Positions 1 to 5,288 of a stretch of DNA of 10,175 nucleotides are shown one piece after another. The position numbers and the translations under genes are program-made. Where the stretch lies: NCBI RefSeq assembly GCF_028618695.1, contig NZ_JAQIVI010000745.1, positions 1-10,175 on the forward strand. Reading direction: 5' to 3'. Each line of letters starts with the position of its first letter. The first letter of the stretch is position 1. The notes beneath the pieces are model-generated. The model had not been told where the DNA came from, ran no database searches, and saw only the letters and a program-made list of their open reading frames with translations. The DNA comes from Natrinema soli (lineage in GTDB: Archaea > Halobacteriota > Halobacteria > Halobacteriales > Natrialbaceae).

Positions 1-650
1 CCGGCCGCCACGCCGCCGGCGACGACCTCGGCGAGCCCGAGATTCGGACCGGCTACGGCGACGATGTGGAGGACGAAACCGACACCGAACTCCCGGTCGC
101 CCCCGGCGAAGCGGGACTCGATACGAGCGGAAGCGTCGCCGCAGACGGGGGCGTCACTGCCGACGCCGAGGGCATCCTCGAGCGGACAGTCGAATCGGCC
201 CGCGAGCGCGTCGACCACCTGATGGAGAAAGACGACGGCGTCCAGCACGCCGAGATCCGCGCGAAACTCCAGAAAGCGATGACCGACTATGTCAACGTCT
301 TCCGCACCGAAGAGGGCGTCAAGAAGGCGCTGAAACTCATCCGGGAGTGTCGCCAGGAGTACCAGGACGTCTACGTGGACGACCCGTCGCGGACGTTCAA
401 CACCGACCTCCAGCAGACCATCGAGACGCGTAACCTGATCGATGTCGCCGAAACGATCGCGCTCGGTGCGCTCGTGCGCAACGAGTTCCGCGGCGCTCAT
501 TGGCGACAGGAGAATCAGATCCGCGACGACGAGAACTGGCTCAAACACACGCTCATTTCGTGGGACGACGGCGAACCCTCGATCTTCTACCGACCGGTCA
601 TCCTCGAGGGCGAGAACAAGACCTACGAGCCCAAAGAGCGTAGTTACTGA
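1..650 (+). CDS. sdhA: Succinate dehydrogenase flavoprotein subunit, C-terminal part
   Basis: Partial gene: the reading frame is already open at base 3 and 215 residues are visible before the TAA-type stop region ends at 650. The protein oxidises succinate to fumarate with covalently bound FAD in complex II, on the cytoplasmic face of the membrane. The FAD-binding and active-site domains lie upstream of the window. What is seen is a short acidic linker followed by the helical C-terminal domain of the SdhA/FrdA family. It includes the segment EFRGAHWR (bases 483-506), equivalent to the conserved SRGAH region of bacterial SdhA, and the terminal motif YEPKERSY, equivalent to the PPKxRxY ending of the family. 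The acidic linker (TDTELPVAPGEAG) resembles haloarchaeal SdhA and is not an anomaly. A GTG at 66 is an internal valine codon, not the start. In haloarchaea sdhA usually closes an sdhCDBA operon, which fits the lack of a close downstream partner. Confidence 0.93.
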   Translation, partial: GRHAAGDDLGEPEIRTGYGDDVEDETDTELPVAPGEAGLDTSGSVAADGGVTADAEGILERTVESARERVDHLMEKDDGVQHAEIRAKLQKAMTDYVNVFRTEEGVKKALKLIRECRQEYQDVYVDDPSRTFNTDLQQTIETRNLIDVAETIALGALVRNEFRGAHWRQENQIRDDENWLKHTLISWDDGEPSIFYRPVILEGENKTYEPKERSY

Positions 651-661
651 CCGCGGCGTCG

Positions 662-673
662 CTTTCGTTTTCT
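662..673 (+). terminator. Possible oligo-T terminator after sdhA
   Basis: Twelve bases after the sdhA stop the non-template strand reads CTTTCGTTTTCT. Archaeal RNA polymerase terminates at short T-rich tracts of this kind without needing a hairpin. Position and composition are the only evidence. Confidence 0.35.
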
Positions 674-709
674 CGGCGTGCGATCCGGCCGTCGTCTCGA
701 GTAGAATCG

Positions 710-715
710 TTTATA
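710..715 (+). promoter_or_regulatory. TATA box for the 53-aa membrane protein
   Basis: TTTATA is centred about 27 bases before the ATG at 740. That is the archaeal spacing between TATA box and transcription start, so the message would be leaderless and begin at the ATG. The match supports the small gene downstream being real. Confidence 0.55.
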
Positions 716-739
716 CTCATCCCGACGAATATCGAATCT

Positions 740-901
740 ATGGGTACCGTTTCGCTGCTCGGCATCGTCGCGTCTCTCGTCAGCGGCTCCGTCTTGGCCG
801 GCCCGCTGCTGTTCGTGGCGGTAGTGTTCGCGCCCGCAGCGCTTTTGATGGTACTGTGGGTTTTCATGCGGCTTTTCTTTAGCAACAGGTCGACAGCCTG
901 A
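740..901 (+). CDS. Small hydrophobic membrane protein (53 aa), unknown function
   Basis: An ATG-to-TGA frame of 53 residues: a short N-terminus, a hydrophobic stretch at about residues 5-20, a Gly-Pro turn at 21-22, a second very hydrophobic stretch at about 23-47, and a short basic/polar tail (RLFFSNRSTA). This predicts one or two transmembrane helices. I recognise no family. Two observations support it as a gene: a well-placed TATA box for a leaderless mRNA, and GC-rich third codon positions. It lies 89 bases after sdhA and is convergent with the next small membrane-protein gene, with only 29 bases between the two stops. The alternative is a chance hydrophobic frame; the promoter spacing argues against that but does not exclude it. 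Confidence 0.55.
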   Translation: MGTVSLLGIVASLVSGSVLAGPLLFVAVVFAPAALLMVLWVFMRLFFSNRSTA

Positions 902-930
902 GCGGCCGACTCTCGTCACTCGATCGGTCG

Positions 931-1125
931 CTACAATCCCAGCGTCTCGAGGAGGTCGATACCGATATCGGCGTATTCGATAACTTTGTATCCGAGGTAG
1001 ATCCCGACGATGCCCATGATACCGGGGAGCTCCGGTGGGGCGGGGATCGGGATAGTGAAAAACCGAAACACTGCCCCGGCCAACAGTCCGGTCAGCAGCG
1101 CGAGGACGGTGAGTTGCATCGACAT
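931..1125 (-). CDS. XapX-family (DUF1427) small membrane protein
   Basis: A short hydrophobic protein that I recognise as the XapX/DUF1427 family. Its first helix contains LALLTGLLAGAVFRFF, followed by the Pro-rich turn IPIPAPPELPG and a second helix GIMGIVGIYLGYKV. The family is about 60-90 residues long and is named after a gene in the E. coli xanthosine locus; its biochemical role is unknown. Two transmembrane segments are predicted. The frame is also open to an ATG at 1137 (68 residues). I prefer the ATG at 1125 (64 residues) because the TATA-like TTATAA on this strand (centred near 1155) would start transcription near 1129, just ahead of the 1125 codon and downstream of the 1137 one. The gene is convergent with the 53-aa membrane protein and has no obvious operon partner. 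Confidence 0.8.
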   Translation of the reverse strand: MSMQLTVLALLTGLLAGAVFRFFTIPIPAPPELPGIMGIVGIYLGYKVIEYADIGIDLLETLGL

Positions 1126-1152
1126 TGGGTTACCCATATCGCCGATCGTAAG

Positions 1153-1158
1153 TTATAC
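1153..1158 (-). promoter_or_regulatory. TATA box for the XapX-family gene
   Basis: On the minus strand this reads GTATAA. It is centred about 30 bases from the ATG at 1125 but only about 18 from the ATG at 1137, so it favours the shorter form of the protein. Confidence 0.45.
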
Positions 1159-1365
1159 TGTCGGACGCCAGCCAGCGAGACGCCCGTAGCCGTCCTGCTA
1201 ACGGTTGTCATCGCTCCCCGGTCACGACAATCGCCTATACATGAGAACGGCCGCTCGAGCGGTCGACTCCTCGTATCGCCGCGGATTCGATGAGTGACGT
1301 ACACGGTATCGACACTGATGACTGGCGTCTCGTCGCCGTGTTTTCGACAATTGTTGTAGATAGGG

Positions 1366-1373
1366 TTTATTAT
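1366..1373 (+). promoter_or_regulatory. TATA box for the winged-helix regulator
   Basis: TTTATTAT is centred 27 bases before the ATG at 1397, again the leaderless spacing. It sits in a short AT-rich patch (about 1345-1380) inside otherwise GC-rich DNA. Confidence 0.55.
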
Positions 1374-1396
1374 CGTCGAAAGAGAGACGTGGAAGT

Positions 1397-1633
1397 ATGA
1401 CGCAGCCAGCGACGACTGACCTCGCCGTCTCGATACCGACCGATCTCGATTCCGCTCGAGCGAAACTCGTCTACCTGTATCTCGCTGCGAGCGGCGGCGC
1501 GACCGCCGAGGACCTCTGTGACGACCTCGCGGTCACGAAAGGGACGGTCCTCTCGATTACCGGAACGCTTCGGGATCGCGGGTATCTCGAGCGAGCGGAC
1601 GGGCGATTCGAACTCGCCGAAGTAACGAACTGA
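1397..1633 (+). CDS. Small winged-helix DNA-binding protein (MarR/TrmB-like)
   Basis: A 78-residue protein that is almost entirely one winged helix-turn-helix. After a short N-terminal arm (residues 1-18) comes helix 1 (about 19-31, ARAKLVYLYLAAS), then helix 2 and the recognition helix (about 35-58, ATAEDLCDDLAVTKGTVLSITGTLRDRG), then the wing (YLERADGRFELAE). This order matches the MarR/TrmB/ArsR-type domains common in haloarchaea. No ligand-binding or dimerisation domain follows, so it could be a minimal DNA-binding regulator acting on its own promoter or elsewhere; the target cannot be inferred. TrmB relatives usually have a sensor domain that is absent here. The start is fixed by a TATA box 27 bases upstream, giving a leaderless mRNA. 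The gene is convergent with the HD-domain gene across a palindrome-rich spacer. Confidence 0.75.
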   Translation: MTQPATTDLAVSIPTDLDSARAKLVYLYLAASGGATAEDLCDDLAVTKGTVLSITGTLRDRGYLERADGRFELAEVTN

Positions 1634-1650
1634 CTGTTTTGTATGGCCGG

Positions 1651-1845
1651 GAGCGAGTTCCGAGCGTTGCGAGGAACTCGCGACCCGGGGGAGGGCAGGC
1701 GCTTCACCGATCATGACCGCGAGCGCCGAAGGCGCGAGCGGGCCGACGAGTGATGTGAGCGAGCAGCGCGAGCGAACGGAGGGAGGAGTGCTTTTGGTCC
1801 AGCTTTTGCCGAGGGCTGGCTCTGCCAGCCCGCAGCGCAAAAGGT
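1651..1845. repeat. Composite palindromic intergenic element
   Basis: The gene-free spacer between two convergent genes contains three inverted repeats. The first has 9-base arms GCGAGTTCC (1653-1661) and GGAACTCGC (1673-1681). The second is GCGCC-GAA-GGCGC (1723-1735). The third is a nested stem with outer arms CTTTTGC (1803-1809) and GCAAAAG (1837-1843) and inner arms GGGCTGGC (1813-1820) and GCCAGCCC (1824-1831). Between them runs purine-rich GAGCGA-type sequence. From memory of haloarchaeal genomes, spacers with this GAGCG-rich core and a terminal CTTTTGC hairpin recur at many gene ends, so I call it a dispersed repeat, but the copy number cannot be seen here. Reading frames through it are not genes. 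Confidence 0.6.
1803..1843. terminator. Bidirectional terminator-like hairpin
   Basis: A near-perfect long stem-loop lies between the 3' ends of two convergent genes, with TTTT in one arm and AAAA in the other. Each strand therefore presents a T-tract next to a stable stem. It begins 8 bases beyond the stop codon of the HD-domain gene. Termination is inferred from position and shape only. Confidence 0.4.
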
Positions 1846-1851
1846 GGGTCT

Positions 1852-2667
1852 TTAGAGCTCGATCCGTTCGACCAACTGCTCGTGATTCTCGTTCGTATTG
1901 AGCGCGACGATCCGGATCTCCTCTTCGAGGCCGGAGTCTTTGAGTTTGGCCTTGAGCAGGTTGTCGACCTGGTAGACGCCGGCGGCGTTAGTCATCTCGA
2001 TCTCGACCATGACGGGCGTGGTGTCGCCGGGCTGGAGCGAGACGCGCTTGATCGCCTGACTCGAGAGGGTGTTGATGCCTCGCCCGCCGTGTTCGTATGG
2101 AATCCGGGAGCGGCCGTGTTCCATGTCCAGCGCGTCGGCGACGCGGATGACACCCGCCTCGGTCGTCAGGGGCGTCTCGGATCGGTGATGACAGAGGATG
2201 GCATGGAGCACCTCGCCTCTCATCCGGACGGTGTCGGTGACGTCGTAGAACTCCGGGAGGACCCGGTTAAGGATGTCCGCAGCGAGCGGGATCGAGTAGT
2301 AGGCGTGGCTGTCGCGGTGGACGACGTGGCCGACGTCGTGGAGCATCGCGGCGAGGGCAACGATAACCGATTCGTCCTCCTCGTCGAGTCCCTGCTGTCT
2401 CGCGCCGTTAAACTCGACGCCGCCCGCTTTGAGCAGATCGTAGAGGCACAGCGCCCGGTTGCGGACGATCTCGATGTGTTTCGCCCCGTGATCGTTGTAC
2501 CGCATCCGATCGACCGCGTTGACGTTCTGCGCCTCGAGATACGCGGTGATCTCCTCGTCGTCGAGGATGAACTCGAGGACCGAGTTCAGTTTCTCGTCGG
2601 GAAAGTTGTGGTCATTGTCGGGAGAGTAGACGCGGCGGGGGTCCTCGTCGGCGGCAGAATCGCTCAT
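1852..2667 (-). CDS. HD-domain metal-dependent phosphohydrolase
   Basis: A 271-residue soluble protein with a complete HD domain. Candidate metal ligands in order: H60 and H64 (NDHGAKH), the H110-D111 pair with H114 (MLHDVGH), H117 and H121, H155 with H160-H161 (HAILCHH), and D178/D181 (RVADALD). The additional histidines beyond the single HD pair suggest a multi-metal site. HD enzymes hydrolyse phosphate esters, often of nucleotides or cyclic nucleotides; the substrate here is unknown. The C-terminal ~80 residues (VSLQPGDTTPVMVEIEMTNAAGVYQVDNLLKAKLKDSGLEEEI) look like a small alpha/beta domain that might mediate dimerisation or ligand binding. The start at 2667 is supported by a TATA box 26 bases upstream. 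It lies 64 bases downstream of the peroxiredoxin gene on the same strand but appears to have its own promoter. Confidence 0.85.
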   Translation of the reverse strand: MSDSAADEDPRRVYSPDNDHNFPDEKLNSVLEFILDDEEITAYLEAQNVNAVDRMRYNDHGAKHIEIVRNRALCLYDLLKAGGVEFNGARQQGLDEEDESVIVALAAMLHDVGHVVHRDSHAYYSIPLAADILNRVLPEFYDVTDTVRMRGEVLHAILCHHRSETPLTTEAGVIRVADALDMEHGRSRIPYEHGGRGINTLSSQAIKRVSLQPGDTTPVMVEIEMTNAAGVYQVDNLLKAKLKDSGLEEEIRIVALNTNENHEQLVERIEL

Positions 2668-2688
2668 ACTGAGTCGTCGGTTGCGGAC

Positions 2689-2696
2689 TAAAAAAG
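2689..2696 (-). promoter_or_regulatory. TATA-like box for the HD-domain gene
   Basis: On the minus strand this reads CTTTTTTA, centred about 26 bases before the ATG at 2667. It indicates a leaderless mRNA, although the same T-tract could instead terminate the upstream peroxiredoxin transcript, or do both. Confidence 0.45.
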
Positions 2697-2731
2697 CCCT
2701 GCGACGTCGCGGGTCGGAGCTCGGTGTGCGC

Positions 2732-3208
2732 TCAGGCGGCGTCCTCGACGGCGGCCTCGACCTCGTCGTAGTCGGGTTCGACGCCGGGATCGTCGCTGAC
2801 CCACGCGTAGGTGATCTCGCCGTCGGCGTCGACGACGAACACCGACCGCTTGGCGACGCCGTAGACGCCCAGATCGGCGAAGTCCATCGGAATGTCGTAG
2901 TCGTCGATGATCTCCCTATTGTAGTCGCTGAGCAGGCCGAACTCGAGCCCGTTCTGCTCGCGGAACTCGTTGAGCGTAAACGGCGAATCCCGGCTGACGC
3001 CGTAGACGGTGGCGTCGAGATCGTTGAACGCGGCCAGGCGATCCTGGAACGTACACATTTCGGTCGTACAGACGCCGGTGAACGCGCCGGGGAAGAAGGC
3101 GAGAACGATCGGTGCCTCCTCGAGGCGCTCGGAGAGCGTAAACTCCTCGATGTCGCCGTTTGCGAGCGGTGCGGTGAAGTCGGGTGCAGTATCGCCGGTC
3201 GTTACCAT
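2732..3208 (-). CDS. Peroxiredoxin, PrxQ/BCP-like
   Basis: A 158-residue thioredoxin-fold peroxidase that reduces hydrogen peroxide and organic hydroperoxides in the cytoplasm. The active-site signature is complete: P40, T44 and peroxidatic C47 (PGAFTGVC), with the conserved arginine at R121 (AKRSVFVVD). A second cysteine, C52, follows five residues after C47. That is the spacing of the resolving cysteine in PrxQ/BCP enzymes, so an atypical two-cysteine cycle is likely, with reduction by a thioredoxin-like partner. The length is typical of the family. It is divergent from tatA across about 217 bases. No convincing TATA box or Shine-Dalgarno sequence is seen ahead of this ATG, so the promoter is not assigned. 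An AhpE-type one-cysteine mechanism is the main alternative. Confidence 0.92.
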   Translation of the reverse strand: MVTTGDTAPDFTAPLANGDIEEFTLSERLEEAPIVLAFFPGAFTGVCTTEMCTFQDRLAAFNDLDATVYGVSRDSPFTLNEFREQNGLEFGLLSDYNREIIDDYDIPMDFADLGVYGVAKRSVFVVDADGEITYAWVSDDPGVEPDYDEVEAAVEDAA

Positions 3209-3392
3209 CGCTCGACAATACCGTACAAGCGGGAAAGACAGTTTCGTTCGCGGAACGGTTGGAGATCGCGATGGCGATGTGAAACGAACCGGCGCGTTTC
3301 TCCCATCCCGTGGGAGGCACTATCATTCTCGACGAATCTCGTCCTCACACGGACTGTCGCGGTGTCTTGTTTACCTAAGTGGTCCAAAAAGG

Positions 3393-3398
3393 TTATAA
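3393..3398 (+). promoter_or_regulatory. TATA box for tatA
   Basis: TTATAA is preceded by a purine-rich stretch (CCAAAAAGG) that could serve as the TFB recognition element. It is centred 30 bases before the ATG at 3426, so the mRNA should have almost no leader. This placement excludes the ATG-like start further upstream at 3399, which would lie on the promoter itself. Confidence 0.6.
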
Positions 3399-3425
3399 TT
3401 GCCAGCGGGTAAGCCACGCATAGAG

Positions 3426-3749
3426 ATGGTAGCCGAAATTGCACCGCTGTTCATCCCCGGCGGCATGGGGCCTCCGGAGCTCGCAATCATTCTCATCATC
3501 GCGGTCTTGCTCTTCGGGGCGAACAAGATCCCGAAGCTGGCACGGTCGACCGGTGAGGCGATGGGTGAGTTCCAGAAGGGGCGCGAGAAGGTTGAAACGG
3601 AACTCGAAGAAATGCGTGACGGTAGCGGTAGCGGCAACGTCGACGAGGCAGATCGTAACGACGACGAGTTCGTCGACACGGAGCCCGTCACCTCCGAAGA
3701 GGAGACGGTCACCGACGCCGAAACCGAAGCGGAAACGGAAACCAACTAA
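3426..3749 (+). CDS. tatA: Twin-arginine translocase subunit TatA/E
   Basis: A 107-residue Tat component. It has one N-terminal transmembrane helix (about residues 18-31, ELAIILIIAVLLFG) ending in the conserved Phe30-Gly31 hinge. An amphipathic helix follows with the family pattern KIPKLARSTGEAMGEFQKGRE, then a charged helix and an unstructured, very acidic Asp/Glu/Thr tail (about residues 62-107). TatA oligomers form the protein-conducting element for folded proteins carrying twin-arginine signals. Haloarchaea use this route for a large share of their secretome, which makes the gene expected here. The longer frame from 3399 is rejected because it overlaps the promoter. The tail composition is normal for haloarchaeal TatA. 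tRNA-Arg begins 16 bases after the stop, separated by a T-rich stretch (GTTCTTTTC) that may end the tatA transcript. Confidence 0.93.
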   Translation: MVAEIAPLFIPGGMGPPELAIILIIAVLLFGANKIPKLARSTGEAMGEFQKGREKVETELEEMRDGSGSGNVDEADRNDDEFVDTEPVTSEEETVTDAETEAETETN

Positions 3750-3765
3750 CGTTCTTTTCACGCCG

Positions 3766-3838
3766 GGGCGTGTGGCCTAGCGGAGAGGGCAGGAGGTTCC
3801 TAACCTTCTGATCGCGGGTTCGAATCCCGTCACGCCCG
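3766..3838 (+). tRNA. tRNA-Arg, anticodon CCT
   Basis: The cloverleaf folds completely. The acceptor stem is GGGCGTG (3766-3772) with CACGCCC (3831-3837) and discriminator G3838. The D-arm starts at 3775 and carries the GG pair of the loop at 3782-3783. The anticodon stem is GGAGG/CCTTC with loop TTCCTAA, placing anticodon CCT at 3799-3801. The variable region is TGATC and the T-arm is GCGGG-TTCGAAT-CCCGT. It reads the AGG arginine codon. There is no intron, and CCA is not encoded. It lies on the same strand as tatA, immediately downstream. Sequence after the gene repeats its 3' end (see 3920-3941). Confidence 0.96.
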
Positions 3839-3919
3839 TTATCGTGCTGAGCGTTAGCGAAGCCGATAACGGACCGTGCGGGATTCGAATCAGGGAGTGG
3901 AGCGAAGCGGAACGACCGT

Positions 3920-3941
3920 GGTTCGAATCCCGCCACGCCCG
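3920..3941 (+). repeat. Second partial copy of the tRNA-Arg 3' end (att-like)
   Basis: Twenty-two bases match tRNA-Arg positions 3817-3838 (half the T-stem through the discriminator base) with one difference: C at 3933 where the tRNA has T at 3830. The flanking bases cannot form a T-stem or any other tRNA arm, so this is not a working tRNA. A second weaker trace of the T-arm lies at 3878-3891 (GCGGGATTCGAATC). A 3' tRNA end repeated a short distance downstream is the usual mark of integration at a tRNA gene; only about 80 bases lie between the two copies and no integrase is present. The interval also contains an inverted pair TTATCG (3839-3844) and CGATAA (3864-3869). Confidence 0.6.
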
Positions 3942-4133
3942 TCTTACAATCAGTCTCGAGGCCCAATGCAGCCCAATTAGCGAACGCAGGTGGCGGTCGC
4001 GAACCACGACGGCGGCCACTCGAGGCGTTGATGCCGATGCAGTCTCGCCCCCATTCCAGCCCGTCGGTTACGTACTACTGTCCTAGACGATCGTTCCAAG
4101 TGAACGACAGGCACGCGGAGTGGACTACCGAAA
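3942..4133. other. Gene-free spacer
   Basis: Together with the tRNA-derived repeat region this makes nearly 300 bases without a gene. No frame here has haloarchaeal codon use or a recognisable protein, and I see no promoter, tRNA or strong hairpin. It lies between the tRNA remnant and the end of a degraded gene, so it is probably degraded former coding or integrated sequence. Confidence 0.4.
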
Positions 4134-4484
4134 CTACAACGGAGAACTGCCGGGCGCAAGCGAGTCGTCAGTGCTCCGTCCGTCGCTCTCGATTCGGATC
4201 CCAAAGCGGGTCAGTGGCTCGAGTTCCGCCTCGGAACCGTCCTCGAAGGTAGCCCGAGCGATGACGCGACGGTGGACCTCGTCCGCGCCGTCGACGATGC
4301 GGAACGTCCGGGCCGACTCGTAGAACCCGGAGAGCGGGAGGTCCTTGCCGATGCCGTTCGCGCCACAACACTGAACGGCCATCCCGCCGGCGCGTTCGCG
4401 TTCGATCGGCAGAACGACGTCTTCCATCAAGGCGTGTGCACGCTCGGCGACCTCGCGCGCCCGTTCACTACCATTGTAGCGCAA
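4134..4484 (-). pseudogene. Internally deleted acyl-CoA dehydrogenase remnant
   Basis: An open frame of 116 codons whose two ends belong to different parts of one protein family. Residues 1-34 (SERAREVAERAHALMEDVVLPIERERAGG) look like the first helix of an ACAD10/11-like acyl-CoA dehydrogenase. From residue 35 it is already the C-terminal end: CCGANGIGKDLPLSGFYESARTFRIVDGADEVHRRVIAR, with the VDG motif (D65) where the catalytic acid/base sits in this family. A working enzyme is about 380-420 residues, so roughly 280-300 residues, including the FAD-binding barrel, are missing in frame near base 4382. The only in-frame initiator is TTG at 4484; the codon before it is ACG, one base from ATG, and no Shine-Dalgarno sequence is seen. 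It is the third gene of the synthetase-SDR operon, 36 bases after the SDR stop. The last ~24 residues are of unclear origin. Confidence 0.75.
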
Positions 4485-4520
4485 CGTGGGAATAACCGAA
4501 AGCGAGCGTGGGACCGCGTT

Positions 4521-5288
4521 CTATCGGGCCGTCCAGCCGCCGTCGGCCGCGAGCACGGAACCGGTCACGTAACTCGCGGCTTCGCTCGCGAGGAAGGCGA
4601 CCGGACCGGCGATCTCCTCGGGTTCGGCGAACCGATCCAGCGGCGTGCGGTCGAGGATCGACTGGCGAAGCCGATCGTTTTCCTCGAGTTCTTCGGTGAG
4701 TTCCGTCGAGACGTAGCCGGGCGCGACGGCGTTGACCCTGACCTCGGGGGCCCAGTCCAGCGACATGCTCTTCGTGAGTCCGATCAGGCCGTGTTTCGAG
4801 GCGACGTAGGGATGCTGACGCGGCAACCCGACCAGCCCGCCGACGCTCGCGACGTTGATGACGGACCCGTCGTCGCTTGCGAGGAGGTGGTCCGCTGCCG
4901 TTCGCGTCACTTCGTACGCACCGTTCAGGTTGACGTCCAGGACGCGATCGAGGGCCGCAGTATCGACGTCTTCCGGCCGCCCGAGCGCGTCGTCGGGGTT
5001 GAAACCCGCGTTGTTGACCACGACGTCGACGCCGCCGAACGCCTCGAGGGTTCGGTCGATAACGCCGTCGACGGCGTCGGCGTCCGTCACGTCTGCGGGC
5101 ACGGCGAGTGCATCGCCGCCCGCGTCTTCGATTTCCGCCGCGACGGCCTCGATCTCGTCCGCCGAGCGGGCGCTCGGGACGACCGATGCCCCCGCGTTCG
5201 CCAGTTCGACGGCGATCGCGCGTCCGATACCTCGTCCACCGCCCGTGACCACGGCAACCCGGCCCTCGAGATCGAATAGATCGTTCAT
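4521..5288 (-). CDS. SDR-family NAD(P)-dependent oxidoreductase (FabG-like)
   Basis: A 255-residue classical short-chain dehydrogenase/reductase, complete in length. It has the Rossmann motif TGGGRGIG (15-22), the NNAG motif (92-95), and the catalytic tetrad N120, S148, Y161 and K165 (YVASK). It ends with the usual region PLDRFAEPEEIAGPVAFLASEAASYVTGSVLAADGGW. R41, just after the second beta strand, suggests a preference for NADP(H). Members of this family interconvert hydroxy and keto groups. With an acyl-CoA synthetase upstream and a former acyl-CoA dehydrogenase downstream, a 3-hydroxyacyl/3-oxoacyl-CoA substrate is a reasonable inference but not shown. Its ATG overlaps the TGA of the synthetase by one base, and GGAGG lies 4 bases upstream, so the start is firm and translation is probably coupled. 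Confidence 0.92.
   Translation of the reverse strand: MNDLFDLEGRVAVVTGGGRGIGRAIAVELANAGASVVPSARSADEIEAVAAEIEDAGGDALAVPADVTDADAVDGVIDRTLEAFGGVDVVVNNAGFNPDDALGRPEDVDTAALDRVLDVNLNGAYEVTRTAADHLLASDDGSVINVASVGGLVGLPRQHPYVASKHGLIGLTKSMSLDWAPEVRVNAVAPGYVSTELTEELEENDRLRQSILDRTPLDRFAEPEEIAGPVAFLASEAASYVTGSVLAADGGWTAR

Noticed and set aside
1713..1901. 62-codon plus-strand frame
   Set aside because: It runs through the palindromic element and into the antisense of the HD-domain gene; its sequence is an artefact of the repeat.
1882..3412. Plus-strand frames of 269 and 243 codons opposite the HD and peroxiredoxin genes
   Set aside because: Antisense shadows of well-supported genes, with Val/Asp/Arg-rich composition typical of such frames.
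3399..3425. N-terminal extension of TatA by nine residues
   Set aside because: The upstream start would overlap the TATA box; the ATG at 3426 lies at the expected distance from it and gives a normal TatA N-terminus.
3202..3444. 80-codon minus-strand frame between peroxiredoxin and tatA
   Set aside because: It overlaps both gene starts and the tatA promoter and lacks haloarchaeal codon bias or acidic composition.
3839..3941. A second complete tRNA gene after tRNA-Arg
   Set aside because: Only the T-loop and 3' acceptor strand are present; there is no D-arm, anticodon arm or 5' acceptor strand that pairs.
3709..4019. Minus-strand frames of 80-85 codons across the tRNA
   Set aside because: They are antisense translations of tRNA-Arg and its repeated end (the familiar GIRTRDQKV-type artefact), with no protein family or start signals.
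4272..5279. 335-codon plus-strand frame opposite the SDR gene
   Set aside because: The SDR on the other strand has a full catalytic tetrad, a Shine-Dalgarno sequence and an operon overlap; this frame has none of these.
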